Source: UBA4465 sp002292365
Lineage (GTDB): Bacteria; Bacteroidota; Bacteroidia; Cytophagales; Cyclobacteriaceae
Direction of reading: 5' to 3'
Assembly (NCBI GenBank): GCA_943788615.1
Contig: CALSQY010000002.1
Coordinates: 310,001 to 374,000, forward strand
Length of the DNA: 64,000 bases
In this document: positions 8,923 to 17,756 of the stretch, piece after piece
Layout: each line of letters opens with the position of its first letter
How positions within the stretch are numbered: position 1 is the stretch's first letter
Notes under the pieces: model-generated
Databases searched by the model: none
The model's input: only the letters and a program-made list of their open reading frames with translations
What the model was told of the DNA's origin: nothing
Translations under genes and position numbers: made by a program

Positions 8923-10107
8923 ATGGATTTACTTTCAGAAAGAATTAAAGGCATGGTTGAGTCATCTACACTTGCCATGGCAGCTAAGGCGAGAGAGATG
9001 AAGCAGAAGGGCTTCGATGTCATCAGTTTGAGTCTTGGAGAACCAGACTTTAAAACACCTAAACACATTCAAGAAGGTGCAAAAAAGGCCATAGATGACG
9101 GAAAATATTTTTCATATGCACCTGTCAATGGCTATTTAGATTTAAGAGAGGCCATCAGTGAGAAATTTAAAAAAGAAAATGAGCTTAATTATGCATCCGA
9201 TCAAATTGTAGTTTCAAATGGGGCCAAACAATCTTTAGCAAATTTGTTTTTGGCATTATTGGATCCAGGAGATGAAGTCATTATATATGCACCTTATTGG
9301 GTGAGTTACTCGGCACTCGTCAAATTAGCTGAAGGCAAGTGTGTCCTTATTAAGGGCGATATCAAAGATGATTTTAAAGCCAATGCGGCTCAACTGAAAG
9401 CGGCCATAACAGATAAGACCAAAGCTGTTATTTTTTCATCACCCTGTAACCCTACCGGTTCGGTGTTTACTAGAGAAGACTTTGAAGGGATGGCCCAAGT
9501 TTTAATTGCTCATCCCGAAATCATTGTAATTGCAGATGAGATCTATGAATTGATTAATTTTGCAGGTGTCCATGTGAGTATTGGATCTTTGCCAGGGATG
9601 CAGGATCGTACCGTCACAGTGAATGGCTTTGCCAAAGGCTTTGCGATGACGGGATGGCGGGTAGGCTACATAGGTGCACCCCTCTGGTTAGCCAAGGCAG
9701 CGAACAAAATTCAGGGGCAAATCACTTCCGCAAATTGCTCTATTGCTCAAAGGGCGGCTTTAACAGCCTTAACTTCTCCAAAAGAGGCATCTAAAGTCAT
9801 GGCGAATGCCTATTATCAACGCCGTCAATTGGTCTATAATTTATTAAAAAAAATACCGGGCGTTGAAGTAAACATGCCACAAGGAGCATTTTACTTTTTT
9901 CCAGATGTGCGTAGTTACTTTGGTAAGAAAGGAATCCGTGATGCAGCTGATCTTTGTATTTATTTATTAGAAGAATCACACGTCTCTCTGGTTTCAGGAG
10001 AGGGTTTTGGTGAGCCGAATTGTCTGAGGTTGTCCTATGCTGCTTCAGAAGAACATTTAAAAATAGCTCTGGCTCGAATAACCAAAGCACTAGAAAAGTT
10101 GAGCTGA
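8923..10107 (+). CDS. Class I/II PLP-dependent aminotransferase (aspartate aminotransferase-like)
   Basis: The 394-residue cytosolic enzyme belongs to the fold type I aspartate aminotransferase group (subgroup 1-gamma, AspC/AspB of many bacteria). Diagnostic stretches are SLSLGEPDFKTPKHI near 35-50, VSNGAKQSL, ADEIYELINF, and the PLP-lysine motif NGFAKGFAMTGWRVGY with K238 as the Schiff-base lysine. The substrate-carboxylate arginine lies in the C-terminal LRLSYA motif. Likely reaction: aspartate plus 2-oxoglutarate to oxaloacetate plus glutamate, although aromatic or prephenate substrates are possible in this group. It is followed after 3 bases by the heptose kinase gene, so the two are co-transcribed. 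Confidence 0.92.
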   Translation: MDLLSERIKGMVESSTLAMAAKAREMKQKGFDVISLSLGEPDFKTPKHIQEGAKKAIDDGKYFSYAPVNGYLDLREAISEKFKKENELNYASDQIVVSNGAKQSLANLFLALLDPGDEVIIYAPYWVSYSALVKLAEGKCVLIKGDIKDDFKANAAQLKAAITDKTKAVIFSSPCNPTGSVFTREDFEGMAQVLIAHPEIIVIADEIYELINFAGVHVSIGSLPGMQDRTVTVNGFAKGFAMTGWRVGYIGAPLWLAKAANKIQGQITSANCSIAQRAALTALTSPKEASKVMANAYYQRRQLVYNLLKKIPGVEVNMPQGAFYFFPDVRSYFGKKGIRDAADLCIYLLEESHVSLVSGEGFGEPNCLRLSYAASEEHLKIALARITKALEKLS

Positions 10108-10110
10108 CCT

Positions 10111-11121
10111 ATGCTTCACCAGACGTTAGCAGATATTTTTACAACCTTTAAAAAGCTAAAAGTTTTAGTGATTGGAGATGTAATGTTGGATGCTTACATA
10201 TATGGAGCTGTTGAGAGAATTTCTCCCGAGGCTCCGGTACCTATTGTGAATGTGAAATCTCACGATCAACGATTAGGAGGAGCAGCTAATGTAGCCTTAA
10301 ATATTCAGTCCTTGGGCGCCATCCCTATTTTATGTTCAGTCATAGGAGAAGACGTATCCGGGAATGATTTTTTAGGTTTAATGGCATCCTCCGGACTACC
10401 GATTAATGGAATTGTTCGTAGTACCCATAGAAAGACTACTCAGAAAAACAGAGTCATTTCGGGAGGTCATCATCTACTCAGAATTGATGAGGAAGAGGAC
10501 CATCCTTTAAACAAGAAAGATAAAAAGTCACTCCAAAGCAGTGTCTTTGAAATTATAAAAGGTTGTCATGCCATCATTATGGAAGATTATGACAAGGGCT
10601 GTCTTGATCAAGGGCTGATCTCTGAGATAATGGAGAAGGCTCAAAGACTTAAAATTCCAGTCGCTGTAGATCCTAAAAAACGGAATTTCTCACATTTCAA
10701 GGGGGCCAGCTTATTTAAGCCTAATTTAAAGGAATTAAATGAAGGCCTTAAAGTGAATATTGATCCTACTCAGCAAAGCGCCATACACAAAGCCATTGGT
10801 CTTTTAGACAAGCAGATAGGCTGTCAAAATTATTTAATAACTCTATCAGAACATGGTGTTTTTGCGAGTAAAGGCAAGCAATTTATTAGTCATCCAGCTC
10901 ATGTGAGATCGATTGCTGACGTCTCAGGCGCTGGAGATACGGTGATTTCTATAGCTGCATTAGGCCTTGTCCTTGATTTACCTTTGGCATTGTGGTCTGA
11001 ATTGGCCAACCTAGGAGGAGGCATTGTTTGCGAGCACCCAGGTGTAGTCCCCATCGATGCCAAACAGCTTCTTAAGGAAGCCCTTGCTCATCCACTATTC
11101 GAACCTTTTTTTAAGTCTTAA
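10111..11121 (+). CDS. rfaE1: D-glycero-beta-D-manno-heptose-7-phosphate kinase (RfaE domain I)
   Basis: The 336-residue PfkB-family sugar kinase phosphorylates heptose-7-phosphate at C1 in the ADP-heptose route to lipopolysaccharide inner core. The N-terminus has the family signature GDVMLDAYIYGAVERISPEA, followed by GGAANVALNIQSLGA. The C-terminal ATP-site motif DVSGAGDTVIS holds the catalytic Asp. It contains only the kinase half of E. coli HldE, so the nucleotidyltransferase half must be encoded elsewhere. It starts 3 bases after the aminotransferase gene and overlaps the convergent hemE gene by 11 bases at its 3' end. Confidence 0.9.
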   Translation: MLHQTLADIFTTFKKLKVLVIGDVMLDAYIYGAVERISPEAPVPIVNVKSHDQRLGGAANVALNIQSLGAIPILCSVIGEDVSGNDFLGLMASSGLPINGIVRSTHRKTTQKNRVISGGHHLLRIDEEEDHPLNKKDKKSLQSSVFEIIKGCHAIIMEDYDKGCLDQGLISEIMEKAQRLKIPVAVDPKKRNFSHFKGASLFKPNLKELNEGLKVNIDPTQQSAIHKAIGLLDKQIGCQNYLITLSEHGVFASKGKQFISHPAHVRSIADVSGAGDTVISIAALGLVLDLPLALWSELANLGGGIVCEHPGVVPIDAKQLLKEALAHPLFEPFFKS

Positions 11122-12133
11122 AAGTTTTTACTGCTTCAATGAAAATTTTAACTTGATCTGGATCGGTATCTGGATAAACACCATGACCTAAATTGGCAAT
11201 ATGAGGATGGCCTTTAAATTTCTCGAGCATTTTTTTTGTTTCCAATTCAATCGAGTCTCGATTACCGTACAATACACAGGGGTCTAAATTGCCCTGCAAT
11301 GTCTTGCCTTTGAGTAAAACCCTTGCTTCATTGACGTCCATATTCCAATCTAAGCCAATGGTATTACAGGAGAGATTGCTCATTTCTTTCAAGGCATAAT
11401 AGGCACCTTTGGCAAATACAGTGACCGGTACGTGAAGAATGGACTTTGAAATCTTTTCGATATAAGGCATAGAGAATTCTCTGTATTGATCCGGTGAAAG
11501 TATACCTGCCCAAGAATCAAAAACTTGTATGAGATCAGCTCCTGCGAGTACTTGATTGTTTAAGTATTTAATGGTATTGTCGGTAATCATACTCAAGACT
11601 GTATGAGCCAATTTGGGTTCTTGGATAAGAAATTTCCGTGCATTGGAGAATGTTTTACTTCCCCCTCCTTCTATCATGTAGCACAAAATGGTCCAGGGTG
11701 CCCCAGCAAAACCAATAAGAGGAACACGGCTATTGAGTTCTTTTTTAACTAAGCGAATGGCCTCGTAAACGTAGTTAAGTTCTCCACCCTCAACCTTATG
11801 TAATGATTTGATATCTGCTTCGGACTTTAATGTTTTAGGGAAATGTGGGCCTTTTTTTTCAATCATTTCATAACTTAAACCCATGGCTTCGGGAATGACT
11901 AGAATATCTGAAAAAATAATAGCGGCATCTACGCCCAGTAAATTTACAGGCTGTAAGGTGACCTCGGCTGCCAATTCTGGTGTTTCAACTAATTCTTTAA
12001 ATCCACTTAATTTTGCTCGTATACTTCTGTATTCTGGCAGAATTCTCCCGGCCTGTCTCATGAGCCAAACAGGGGTTCTTTCTGTCAGTTCACCTTTTGC
12101 TGCCCTGATGAGCAGATCATTCTTTAATTCCAT
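11111..12133 (-). CDS. hemE: Uroporphyrinogen decarboxylase HemE
   Basis: This 340-residue enzyme decarboxylates uroporphyrinogen III to coproporphyrinogen III in heme synthesis. Family motifs are complete: RTPVWLMRQAGRILPEYR near residues 19-36, which supplies the substrate-binding arginines, IIFSDILVIPEAMG with the catalytic Asp, and GFAGAPWTILCYMIEGGGSK. Near the C-terminus NLGHGVYPDTDP is also typical. The ATG at 12133 is supported by family N-termini (NDLLIRAAKGE) and lies only four bases after a perfect -7 box, so the mRNA may be leaderless. Its 3' end overlaps the convergent heptose kinase gene by 11 bases. Confidence 0.96.
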   Translation of the reverse strand: MELKNDLLIRAAKGELTERTPVWLMRQAGRILPEYRSIRAKLSGFKELVETPELAAEVTLQPVNLLGVDAAIIFSDILVIPEAMGLSYEMIEKKGPHFPKTLKSEADIKSLHKVEGGELNYVYEAIRLVKKELNSRVPLIGFAGAPWTILCYMIEGGGSKTFSNARKFLIQEPKLAHTVLSMITDNTIKYLNNQVLAGADLIQVFDSWAGILSPDQYREFSMPYIEKISKSILHVPVTVFAKGAYYALKEMSNLSCNTIGLDWNMDVNEARVLLKGKTLQGNLDPCVLYGNRDSIELETKKMLEKFKGHPHIANLGHGVYPDTDPDQVKIFIEAVKTFKT

Positions 12134-12137
12134 ATTG

Positions 12138-12168
12138 CAAAGATAATTGGGTAAGATTTTAACTCAAT
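12138..12168 (-). promoter_or_regulatory. Promoter of hemE
   Basis: On the minus strand ATTG (12168-12165), a 19-base spacer and TATCTTTG (12145-12138) match the Bacteroidota promoter TTTG-N19-TAnnTTTG at 3 of 4 and 8 of 8 fixed or free positions. The hemE ATG begins at 12133. Transcription would therefore start at or next to the start codon. Confidence 0.6.
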
Positions 12169-12246
12169 GAATTTGACTTGATGTTTTAGTATTTAATACA
12201 TAATCATGTACCATTTTCATCTTTTATTATGTGAAGATGTATTAAG

Positions 12247-12708
12247 CTATTCTATGATTGAGGTGAGCATATTCCATGAATTTCCTAAGAAATAAAATAG
12301 AGCACTTTCTATAGAGGCCCAAAGAAGCGCACTCAATAACATCCATTTGATGATTTCTTTTTTCTTTGCTCCGACGGCATTAAGGAGTAGTGCTCCAATG
12401 ACCGGACTGAGGACGATCGGGGTGATAAAAGCTATCCCTTTGACACCTGAATATTTCCATATTTTAATAAATCTCCTAGTTCTTGACGTAAATTTTTTAT
12501 TCTTTTTTATGCTAAAAAAATGTTGGATAAAAATCTGAATAATATGACTAAAGAAGGTGATGAAAAAAACGGTTGACATCATCCCAGCAGTTGTTAATAG
12601 GATAGTGGGCCCTATGCCGAGACCAAATCCTATACCCAATGCAGGCCCTAAAAAGAAACGGACAGCACTTGAAACATAAACGGTGAAGTAGGGTATGATC
12701 TCTATCAT
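12247..12708 (-). CDS. Small multidrug export protein-like membrane protein
   Basis: The 153-residue protein has about four hydrophobic segments (10-35, 40-65, 90-115, 120-148) separated by a basic loop with KKNKKFTSRTRR. The stretch GIAFITPIVLSPVIGALLLNAVGAKKKEI resembles the conserved core of the family named putative small multi-drug export protein (PF06695), for which there is little functional proof. It reads toward hemE with a 113-base gap that contains the hemE promoter, so it is probably not essential for hemE transcription. The actual substrate is unknown. Confidence 0.65.
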   Translation of the reverse strand: MIEIIPYFTVYVSSAVRFFLGPALGIGFGLGIGPTILLTTAGMMSTVFFITFFSHIIQIFIQHFFSIKKNKKFTSRTRRFIKIWKYSGVKGIAFITPIVLSPVIGALLLNAVGAKKKEIIKWMLLSALLWASIESALFYFLGNSWNMLTSIIE

Positions 12709-12793
12709 TTATGGAACATCAAACTGTTTTGACTATATGTTTGTTTTTAGATTGGGCTAGTTCATCTTTGCCATCAAAAGTATCTTAAGAAAA

Positions 12794-13702
12794 TTGGAAT
12801 TACTTGAAAATTTAATAAATATTCATGCGCCATCCGGAGAAGAATTTCGGATGAAGGAATTTCTGTTAGATTATATCTCCACACAAAAGTATTGCTGGAA
12901 GGTGATGCCAGAGGTAGTATATGGCTCTGAATTTCAAGATGTAGTCATATTAGTTTTTGGTAAACCCAGAACAGCTATTTTTGCCCATGTAGATACGATT
13001 GGATTTACCGTCAGATATGCCAATCAACTGGTGCCCATTGGTGGACCTGAGGCTGAATTTGGATTTGAATTGACCGGAGAAGATAGCATAGGTCCTATTG
13101 AGTGTAAGCTACTTCCTCAAGAGGGACGACTTTTCCATGATTTTCCCCGGGACATTGATAGAGGAACTTCTTTGGTTTTTAAGTCAAATTTCAGGTTGAC
13201 AGAAGAATATGTGCAGACCCCATATTTAGATAACCGCTTGGGGGTTTATAATGCCTTAAAAGTTGCTGAGCAATTGGAAGATGGTGTCATCGCTTTTACC
13301 ACCAATGAGGAGCACGGCGGTGGGAGTGTACCTTTTGTTCTTAGATATTTAGAAGGGCGCTTTCAAATTAGAAATGCATTGGTAAGTGATATTACTTTGG
13401 TGACAGAGGGAGTTCAGCCAGGTAAAGGTGTGGTGATTTCGTTACGAGACCGAAATATTCCTCGAAAGATATTTCTTGATAAATTATTACAATTGGTGGC
13501 AGAAAGTGGCATCCCTTATCAGCTTGAAGTAGAAGGTGGTGGCTCTAGTGATGGTAGAGAAATTCAAATGTCTCCATTTCCTATAAATTGGTGTTTTATT
13601 GGGGCACCCGAAGATTATGTCCACTCACCCGATGAACGCGTGCATCTCAAAGATGTTGATGCAATGATTGGAATGTATAGCTTCCTCATGAAAAATCTTT
13701 AA
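12794..13702 (+). CDS. M42 family metallopeptidase (glutamyl aminopeptidase-like)
   Basis: The 302-residue cytosolic peptidase follows the M42/M20-like di-metal scheme. Visible elements are HAPSGEE at 11-17, AHVDTIGF (metal-binding His), PYLDNRLGVYNAL (bridging Asp), NEEHGGGS (catalytic and metal Glu pair), GGGSSDGREI, and the last metal ligand in YVHSPDERVHL. M42 enzymes trim N-terminal residues from short peptides and form large oligomers. The protein is some 50 residues shorter than typical 350-residue M42 enzymes. The start is a TTG at 12794; an in-frame stop at 12758 excludes much extension, and the motif HAPSGEE sits where expected for this start. It is followed after 37 bases by adk. 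Confidence 0.82.
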   Translation: MELLENLINIHAPSGEEFRMKEFLLDYISTQKYCWKVMPEVVYGSEFQDVVILVFGKPRTAIFAHVDTIGFTVRYANQLVPIGGPEAEFGFELTGEDSIGPIECKLLPQEGRLFHDFPRDIDRGTSLVFKSNFRLTEEYVQTPYLDNRLGVYNALKVAEQLEDGVIAFTTNEEHGGGSVPFVLRYLEGRFQIRNALVSDITLVTEGVQPGKGVVISLRDRNIPRKIFLDKLLQLVAESGIPYQLEVEGGGSSDGREIQMSPFPINWCFIGAPEDYVHSPDERVHLKDVDAMIGMYSFLMKNL

Positions 13703-13739
13703 CTTGACCAACTGATAATTTAATTAAACCATAATTAAA

Positions 13740-14315
13740 ATGTTAAACATTGTGCTTTTCGGACCGCCTGGAGCAGGTAAAGGAACCCAAAGTGAGCTAA
13801 TTGTAAAGCAATACGGACTTTTACATTTATCCACGGGAGATCTATTTAGAAAACATCTGGGAGAAGGGACAGACTTGGGAAAATTGGCTCAAAGCTATAT
13901 GGACCAAGGTAATTTAGTTCCAGATGCTGTAGTTATTAAAATGGTTGAAGATCGAATAGCTACAGAATTTACGGCTAAGGGCTTTATTTTTGATGGATTT
14001 CCAAGAACCGTCCATCAGGCCCTGGCATTGGATCAAATGTTGTTAAAACATGATTTATCAATCACTGGGATGCTATCCCTTGAGGTGCAAGCTTCAGAAC
14101 TGCGCATCCGTTTAAGAGAAAGAGGTAAGACGTCAGGGCGAAAAGATGATCAGGATGATATTAAAATTGAAAATAGGATCAAAGTATACAACGAAGAAAC
14201 CAAGCCAGTAGCTGATTACTATAAGCATCAAGATAAATATGTAAGTATTAAAGGAATAGGCTCAATTGCGTCTATATTTCAATTAATTATGTATGAATTA
14301 GATGCATTTAAATAA
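13740..14315 (+). CDS. adk: Adenylate kinase
   Basis: The 191-residue enzyme interconverts ATP plus AMP and two ADP. The P-loop GPPGAGKGT occupies residues 8-16, the AMP-binding segment LHLSTGDLFR follows, and GFIFDGFPRTVHQA carries the conserved DGFPR motif. The lid is the short form without a zinc site (RLRERGKTSGRKDD). It sits six bases before obgE; the pairing of adk with obgE is common in Bacteroidota. Confidence 0.96.
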   Translation: MLNIVLFGPPGAGKGTQSELIVKQYGLLHLSTGDLFRKHLGEGTDLGKLAQSYMDQGNLVPDAVVIKMVEDRIATEFTAKGFIFDGFPRTVHQALALDQMLLKHDLSITGMLSLEVQASELRIRLRERGKTSGRKDDQDDIKIENRIKVYNEETKPVADYYKHQDKYVSIKGIGSIASIFQLIMYELDAFK

Positions 14316-14321
14316 AAAATC

Positions 14322-15305
14322 TTGGCTTCAAATTTCATAGACTATGTAAAATTTTTTGGTAAATCAGGTGCTGGGGGCGCAGGTTCGGTCCATTTTAGAC
14401 GTGAAAAGCATGTGCCATTGGGTGGTCCTGACGGTGGAGATGGTGGACGAGGGGGCCATATTATTTTAAAAGGCAACAGCCAACAGTGGACGCTCTTGCA
14501 TTTAAAATACAGGAAACACATAAGGGCAGACGGTGGTGGAAATGGAGGTGCCCAAAATAGCTTTGGAGCGAACGGAAGTGATATTATTTTGGAGGTGCCC
14601 ATCGGTACAATCGCCCGGGATGCTGAGACGGGAGAAAAATTATTAGAGATATTGGCTGATGGCGAAACAAAAATTTTGCTTAATGGAGGAAGAGGGGGAC
14701 AAGGAAACTCACATTATAAAACTGCGACCAACCAGGCACCAGCGTATGCGCAGCCGGGAGAAGAGGCCATTGAAAAGGCCGTAATTCTTGAATTAAAGTT
14801 ATTGGCCGACGTGGGTTTGGTCGGGTTTCCAAATGCAGGTAAATCTACTTTGCTCGCAGCTATGTCTGCGGCCAAGCCAGAAATAGCAGATTATCCTTTT
14901 ACGACATTGACTCCTAATTTAGGTGTCGTGGCCTATCGTGAGGATCGGTCTTTTGTGATGGCCGATATTCCAGGAATCATTGAAGGAGCTGCAGAGGGTA
15001 AAGGATTGGGGACTCGGTTTTTGCGGCATATTGAGCGCAATAGCATTTTGCTTTTTTTGGTGTCTGCAGATGCAGATGACATTTTCAAGGAGTATTCAAT
15101 ACTGCTCAAAGAATTGAAAAAACATAATCCAGAACTTTTAGATAAAAAAAGAGTTTTAGCAATTTCAAAATCAGATTTGCTTGATGACGAATTAAAAATT
15201 GAAATTTCGGCTACGCTGACAACGGTGTCACATTTATATATTTCGAGTTGGAATGCTCAAGGTTTTGTGTCGTTAAAAGATGCCATTTGGGGGTATCTAA
15301 ATTAG
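14322..15305 (+). CDS. obgE: GTPase ObgE/CgtA
   Basis: The 327-residue ribosome-assembly GTPase has a glycine-rich Obg fold at 1-158 (GGPDGGDGGRGGHI, GNGGAQNSFGANG) and a G domain after it. G1 is GFPNAGKST at 168-176, G2 DYPFTTLTPNLG, G3 ADIPGIIEGA, and G4 reads SKSD where NKxD or TKxD is usual. The start is a TTG at 14322, chosen because ASNFIDYVKFF aligns with family N-termini and no ATG is available. It is probably translated from the same mRNA as adk. It acts on the 50S subunit and in stress control. Confidence 0.95.
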   Translation: MASNFIDYVKFFGKSGAGGAGSVHFRREKHVPLGGPDGGDGGRGGHIILKGNSQQWTLLHLKYRKHIRADGGGNGGAQNSFGANGSDIILEVPIGTIARDAETGEKLLEILADGETKILLNGGRGGQGNSHYKTATNQAPAYAQPGEEAIEKAVILELKLLADVGLVGFPNAGKSTLLAAMSAAKPEIADYPFTTLTPNLGVVAYREDRSFVMADIPGIIEGAAEGKGLGTRFLRHIERNSILLFLVSADADDIFKEYSILLKELKKHNPELLDKKRVLAISKSDLLDDELKIEISATLTTVSHLYISSWNAQGFVSLKDAIWGYLN

Positions 15306-15386
15306 ACATCTGTCATATTGTCATCATATTGTATTTTGGCAATAAAATTGTCTTATCATGATCTGTATACTTTCATTAAGAGATTT

Positions 15387-15947
15387 ATGACAAAGAAGAA
15401 AAAAAGCGCAGACAAAAAAGCGAAAAAAGATATTGAAAAGCTAGCTAAAGAAATAAATGAAGCAGTGGATCCTGCTATTGATCGGGAGGATTCAGTTGCT
15501 GATTCAGAAGAGATCGATTTAGCTGCAGAGGTAGCGGAATACAAGGACAAATATTTAAGATTATATTCCGAGTTTGAAAATTACAGGAGAAGGACTTCTA
15601 AAGAGCGTCTTGAGTTGATCAGTACAGCGAATAGTGGATTAATGAAGGCTTTAATTCCCATTGCCGATGATTTTGATCGAGCATTGAAAGCGGGAACGGA
15701 AGGCGCTGTTGAAGGCGTTGAATTGATTTTCAATAAATTTAAAAACACCCTTGAAGGGAAGGGGTTGAAAAAAATGGAAACGGCTTCAGGAGATGATTTT
15801 GATGAGGATTTCCATGAGGCGATAACTCAAATACCTGCACCTGATAAAAGTTTAGCAGGTAAAATTATTGACATTATCGAGCCTGGTTACTTTCTTGGTG
15901 AGATAGTGATCCGTTTTGCCAAAGTTGTAACTGGATCCAAAGATTAA
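15387..15947 (+). CDS. grpE: Nucleotide exchange factor GrpE
   Basis: The 186-residue co-chaperone starts at ATG 15387 with a lysine-rich tail (MTKKKKSADKKAKKD), continues into a long helix (residues 25-90 with YKDKYLRLYSEFENYRRRTS), and ends in the beta-domain GEIVIRFAKVVTG. It releases ADP from DnaK. An upstream in-frame start at 15318 would add 23 residues of unusual composition and is unlikely. The dnaJ gene begins one base after the grpE stop codon, which makes a tight grpE-dnaJ operon; dnaK is not here. Confidence 0.94.
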   Translation: MTKKKKSADKKAKKDIEKLAKEINEAVDPAIDREDSVADSEEIDLAAEVAEYKDKYLRLYSEFENYRRRTSKERLELISTANSGLMKALIPIADDFDRALKAGTEGAVEGVELIFNKFKNTLEGKGLKKMETASGDDFDEDFHEAITQIPAPDKSLAGKIIDIIEPGYFLGEIVIRFAKVVTGSKD

Positions 15948-15948
15948 G

Positions 15949-17073
15949 ATGAGCAAACGAGATTATTACGAAATACTAGAAGTGAGCCGAAGTGCCACTG
16001 CAGATGAGATTAAAAAGTCTTATCGAAAAATTGCTATAAAATATCATCCCGATAAAAATCCTAACGACAAGGCTTCTGAAGATAAGTTCAAAGAAGCGGC
16101 AGAGGCTTACGAGATCCTAAGCAATGATGAAAAAAGAAGGCGTTATGATCAATATGGTCATCAAGGTAACCGAGGTGCCGGAGGATTCTCTGGAGGTTCT
16201 ATGAATATGGAGGATATTTTTTCACAGTTCGGCGATGTTTTTGGTGGTGGGGGTGGAGGTAGCCCTTTCGAGAGTATTTTTGGTGGAGGTGGTTCAAGAG
16301 GCGGACGCAGGCGGAAAGGTACCAACTTAAGAATTAAGATTAAGTTGACCCTTCAAGAAATTGCTGAGGGAGTAGAGAAAAAGATCAAGGTCAATAGGCT
16401 CATGGTAGATCCATCGACCACTTTTAAGTCTTGCCCCTCTTGCCAAGGTACGGGCCAAGTACGTAAAGTAATGAATACGATGCTCGGTCAAATGATGTCA
16501 AGCGCTACCTGTCCGTCATGTGGAGGTGCTGGTGAACTCGTAGATAGTAAAGGATCAGGAGCAGATAATTCAGGGATGAATCGCACAGAAGAAGTCATTG
16601 CCATAAAAATACCTGCTGGAGTCAGTGATGGCATCCAATTATCGATGTCGGGTAAAGGAAATGAAGTAGCAGGAGGTGTTGCCGGTGATTTATTGATTGT
16701 CATTGAAGAAATTGAGGATGATCAGCTGAAGAGAGATGGAAATAATGTCATATATGATCTCTATTTATCATTCTTAGATGCGGCTTTGGGCGCCTCTGTT
16801 GAAGTACCCACCATAGACGGAAAGGTGAAGATTAAAATTGATTCAGGAACTCAAAGTGGCAAAATTTTAAGATTAAAAGGAAAAGGAATTAAAGATATTG
16901 AGGGATACCGTAGAGGGGATCAATTGATACATCTCAATGTTTGGACACCAAAAACACTTTCAAAAGAAGAGCGAAGCATTTTAGAAAACTTCAAAGGTTC
17001 AAAAAATTTCATACCCACACCTTCAAAGAATGATAAGGGATTTTATGAAAAAATGAAAGAGTTTTTTGAATAA
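15949..17073 (+). CDS. dnaJ: Chaperone DnaJ with a half-size zinc domain
   Basis: The 374-residue Hsp40 has a J domain at 1-70 with HPD at 33-35, a Gly/Phe-rich linker at about 75-125 (GGGGGGSPFESIFGGGGSRGG), a zinc region and the two C-terminal substrate-binding beta-domains. Canonical type I DnaJ has four CxxCxGxG repeats, but here only two are present: CPSCQGTG at 162-169 and CPSCGGAG at 188-195. They correspond by context to the inner pair (zinc site II); the outer pair (zinc site I) is absent. I recall the same arrangement in other Bacteroidota, so this is probably a clade trait rather than damage. It stimulates the DnaK ATPase and delivers clients. Confidence 0.95.
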   Translation: MSKRDYYEILEVSRSATADEIKKSYRKIAIKYHPDKNPNDKASEDKFKEAAEAYEILSNDEKRRRYDQYGHQGNRGAGGFSGGSMNMEDIFSQFGDVFGGGGGGSPFESIFGGGGSRGGRRRKGTNLRIKIKLTLQEIAEGVEKKIKVNRLMVDPSTTFKSCPSCQGTGQVRKVMNTMLGQMMSSATCPSCGGAGELVDSKGSGADNSGMNRTEEVIAIKIPAGVSDGIQLSMSGKGNEVAGGVAGDLLIVIEEIEDDQLKRDGNNVIYDLYLSFLDAALGASVEVPTIDGKVKIKIDSGTQSGKILRLKGKGIKDIEGYRRGDQLIHLNVWTPKTLSKEERSILENFKGSKNFIPTPSKNDKGFYEKMKEFFE

Positions 17074-17105
17074 GTAATATTGAATTAAGCAATCATTTAG
17101 GGTTA

Positions 17106-17756
17106 TTAATTGTCCTGAAGAACCCCCTCTGTGATCAAAATCTGTGCACCCATATAAGTCGTTATGATTCCTATTCCAACGTAAGGAATATCCCAAACAA
17201 ATTTATTTAGGGCCAATAAGGAATCAGAGATAAGGAAGAGTAAGGTTCCTATCAAGACATAGCGGTAACTTTTGGAATTCGTTCTTCCCTGTCTGAGTCT
17301 GGCGATACCTGCCATACCTATGAGACTAAGGCCATAGATAAAAACAGGGATCAGAAGCTCATCTGTTTTTGGAATAAGGATGTAGAACAAGAAAATGCCA
17401 GCTAGTAGATAAGGGATTAAAGGAAGGAACTTTAATTTAATAGGTCCTTTGACCGACTTTAGAAATAATAAAATATAACATAGCTGCGCTATGAAAAACA
17501 TACCGACGCCTAATAAAAAATAATTATCTCCTTGCATAAGGACCAAATCTCCTAACCAAGCAAACACCAATGAAATCCAGAGCAGGATAGTATTTAGGGT
17601 CACCTGCTCAAATTGAGATTGATAAACATAGTAGAGTAGGATAGGCATTAAAAATGGCTTCGTAGCATTTAATATTTCTTGATTATTGAATACAATGCCC
17701 AATAAATGAAATATACCCACCAAGCCATAAAGCCATTTTAATAGTTTAGGAGTCAT
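17106..17756 (-). CDS. YhhN family membrane protein (lysoplasmalogenase-like)
   Basis: The 216-residue, roughly eight-segment membrane protein shows the YhhN/TMEM86 pattern: NATKPFLMPILLYYV near the N-terminus, then FAWLGDLVLM and a later ISDSLLALNKF with conserved acidic residues in membrane helices. Animal TMEM86 members hydrolyse the vinyl-ether bond of lysoplasmalogens; bacterial roles are mostly untested. Its ATG overlaps the stop of the upstream MFS gene by four bases, so translation is coupled. It is the last gene of the prfB-MFS-yhhN run and lies convergent to dnaJ. Confidence 0.85.
   Translation of the reverse strand: MTPKLLKWLYGLVGIFHLLGIVFNNQEILNATKPFLMPILLYYVYQSQFEQVTLNTILLWISLVFAWLGDLVLMQGDNYFLLGVGMFFIAQLCYILLFLKSVKGPIKLKFLPLIPYLLAGIFLFYILIPKTDELLIPVFIYGLSLIGMAGIARLRQGRTNSKSYRYVLIGTLLFLISDSLLALNKFVWDIPYVGIGIITTYMGAQILITEGVLQDN

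Noticed and set aside
14342..14602. Minus-strand proline-rich ORF opposite obgE
   Set aside because: It mirrors the glycine codons of the Obg domain.
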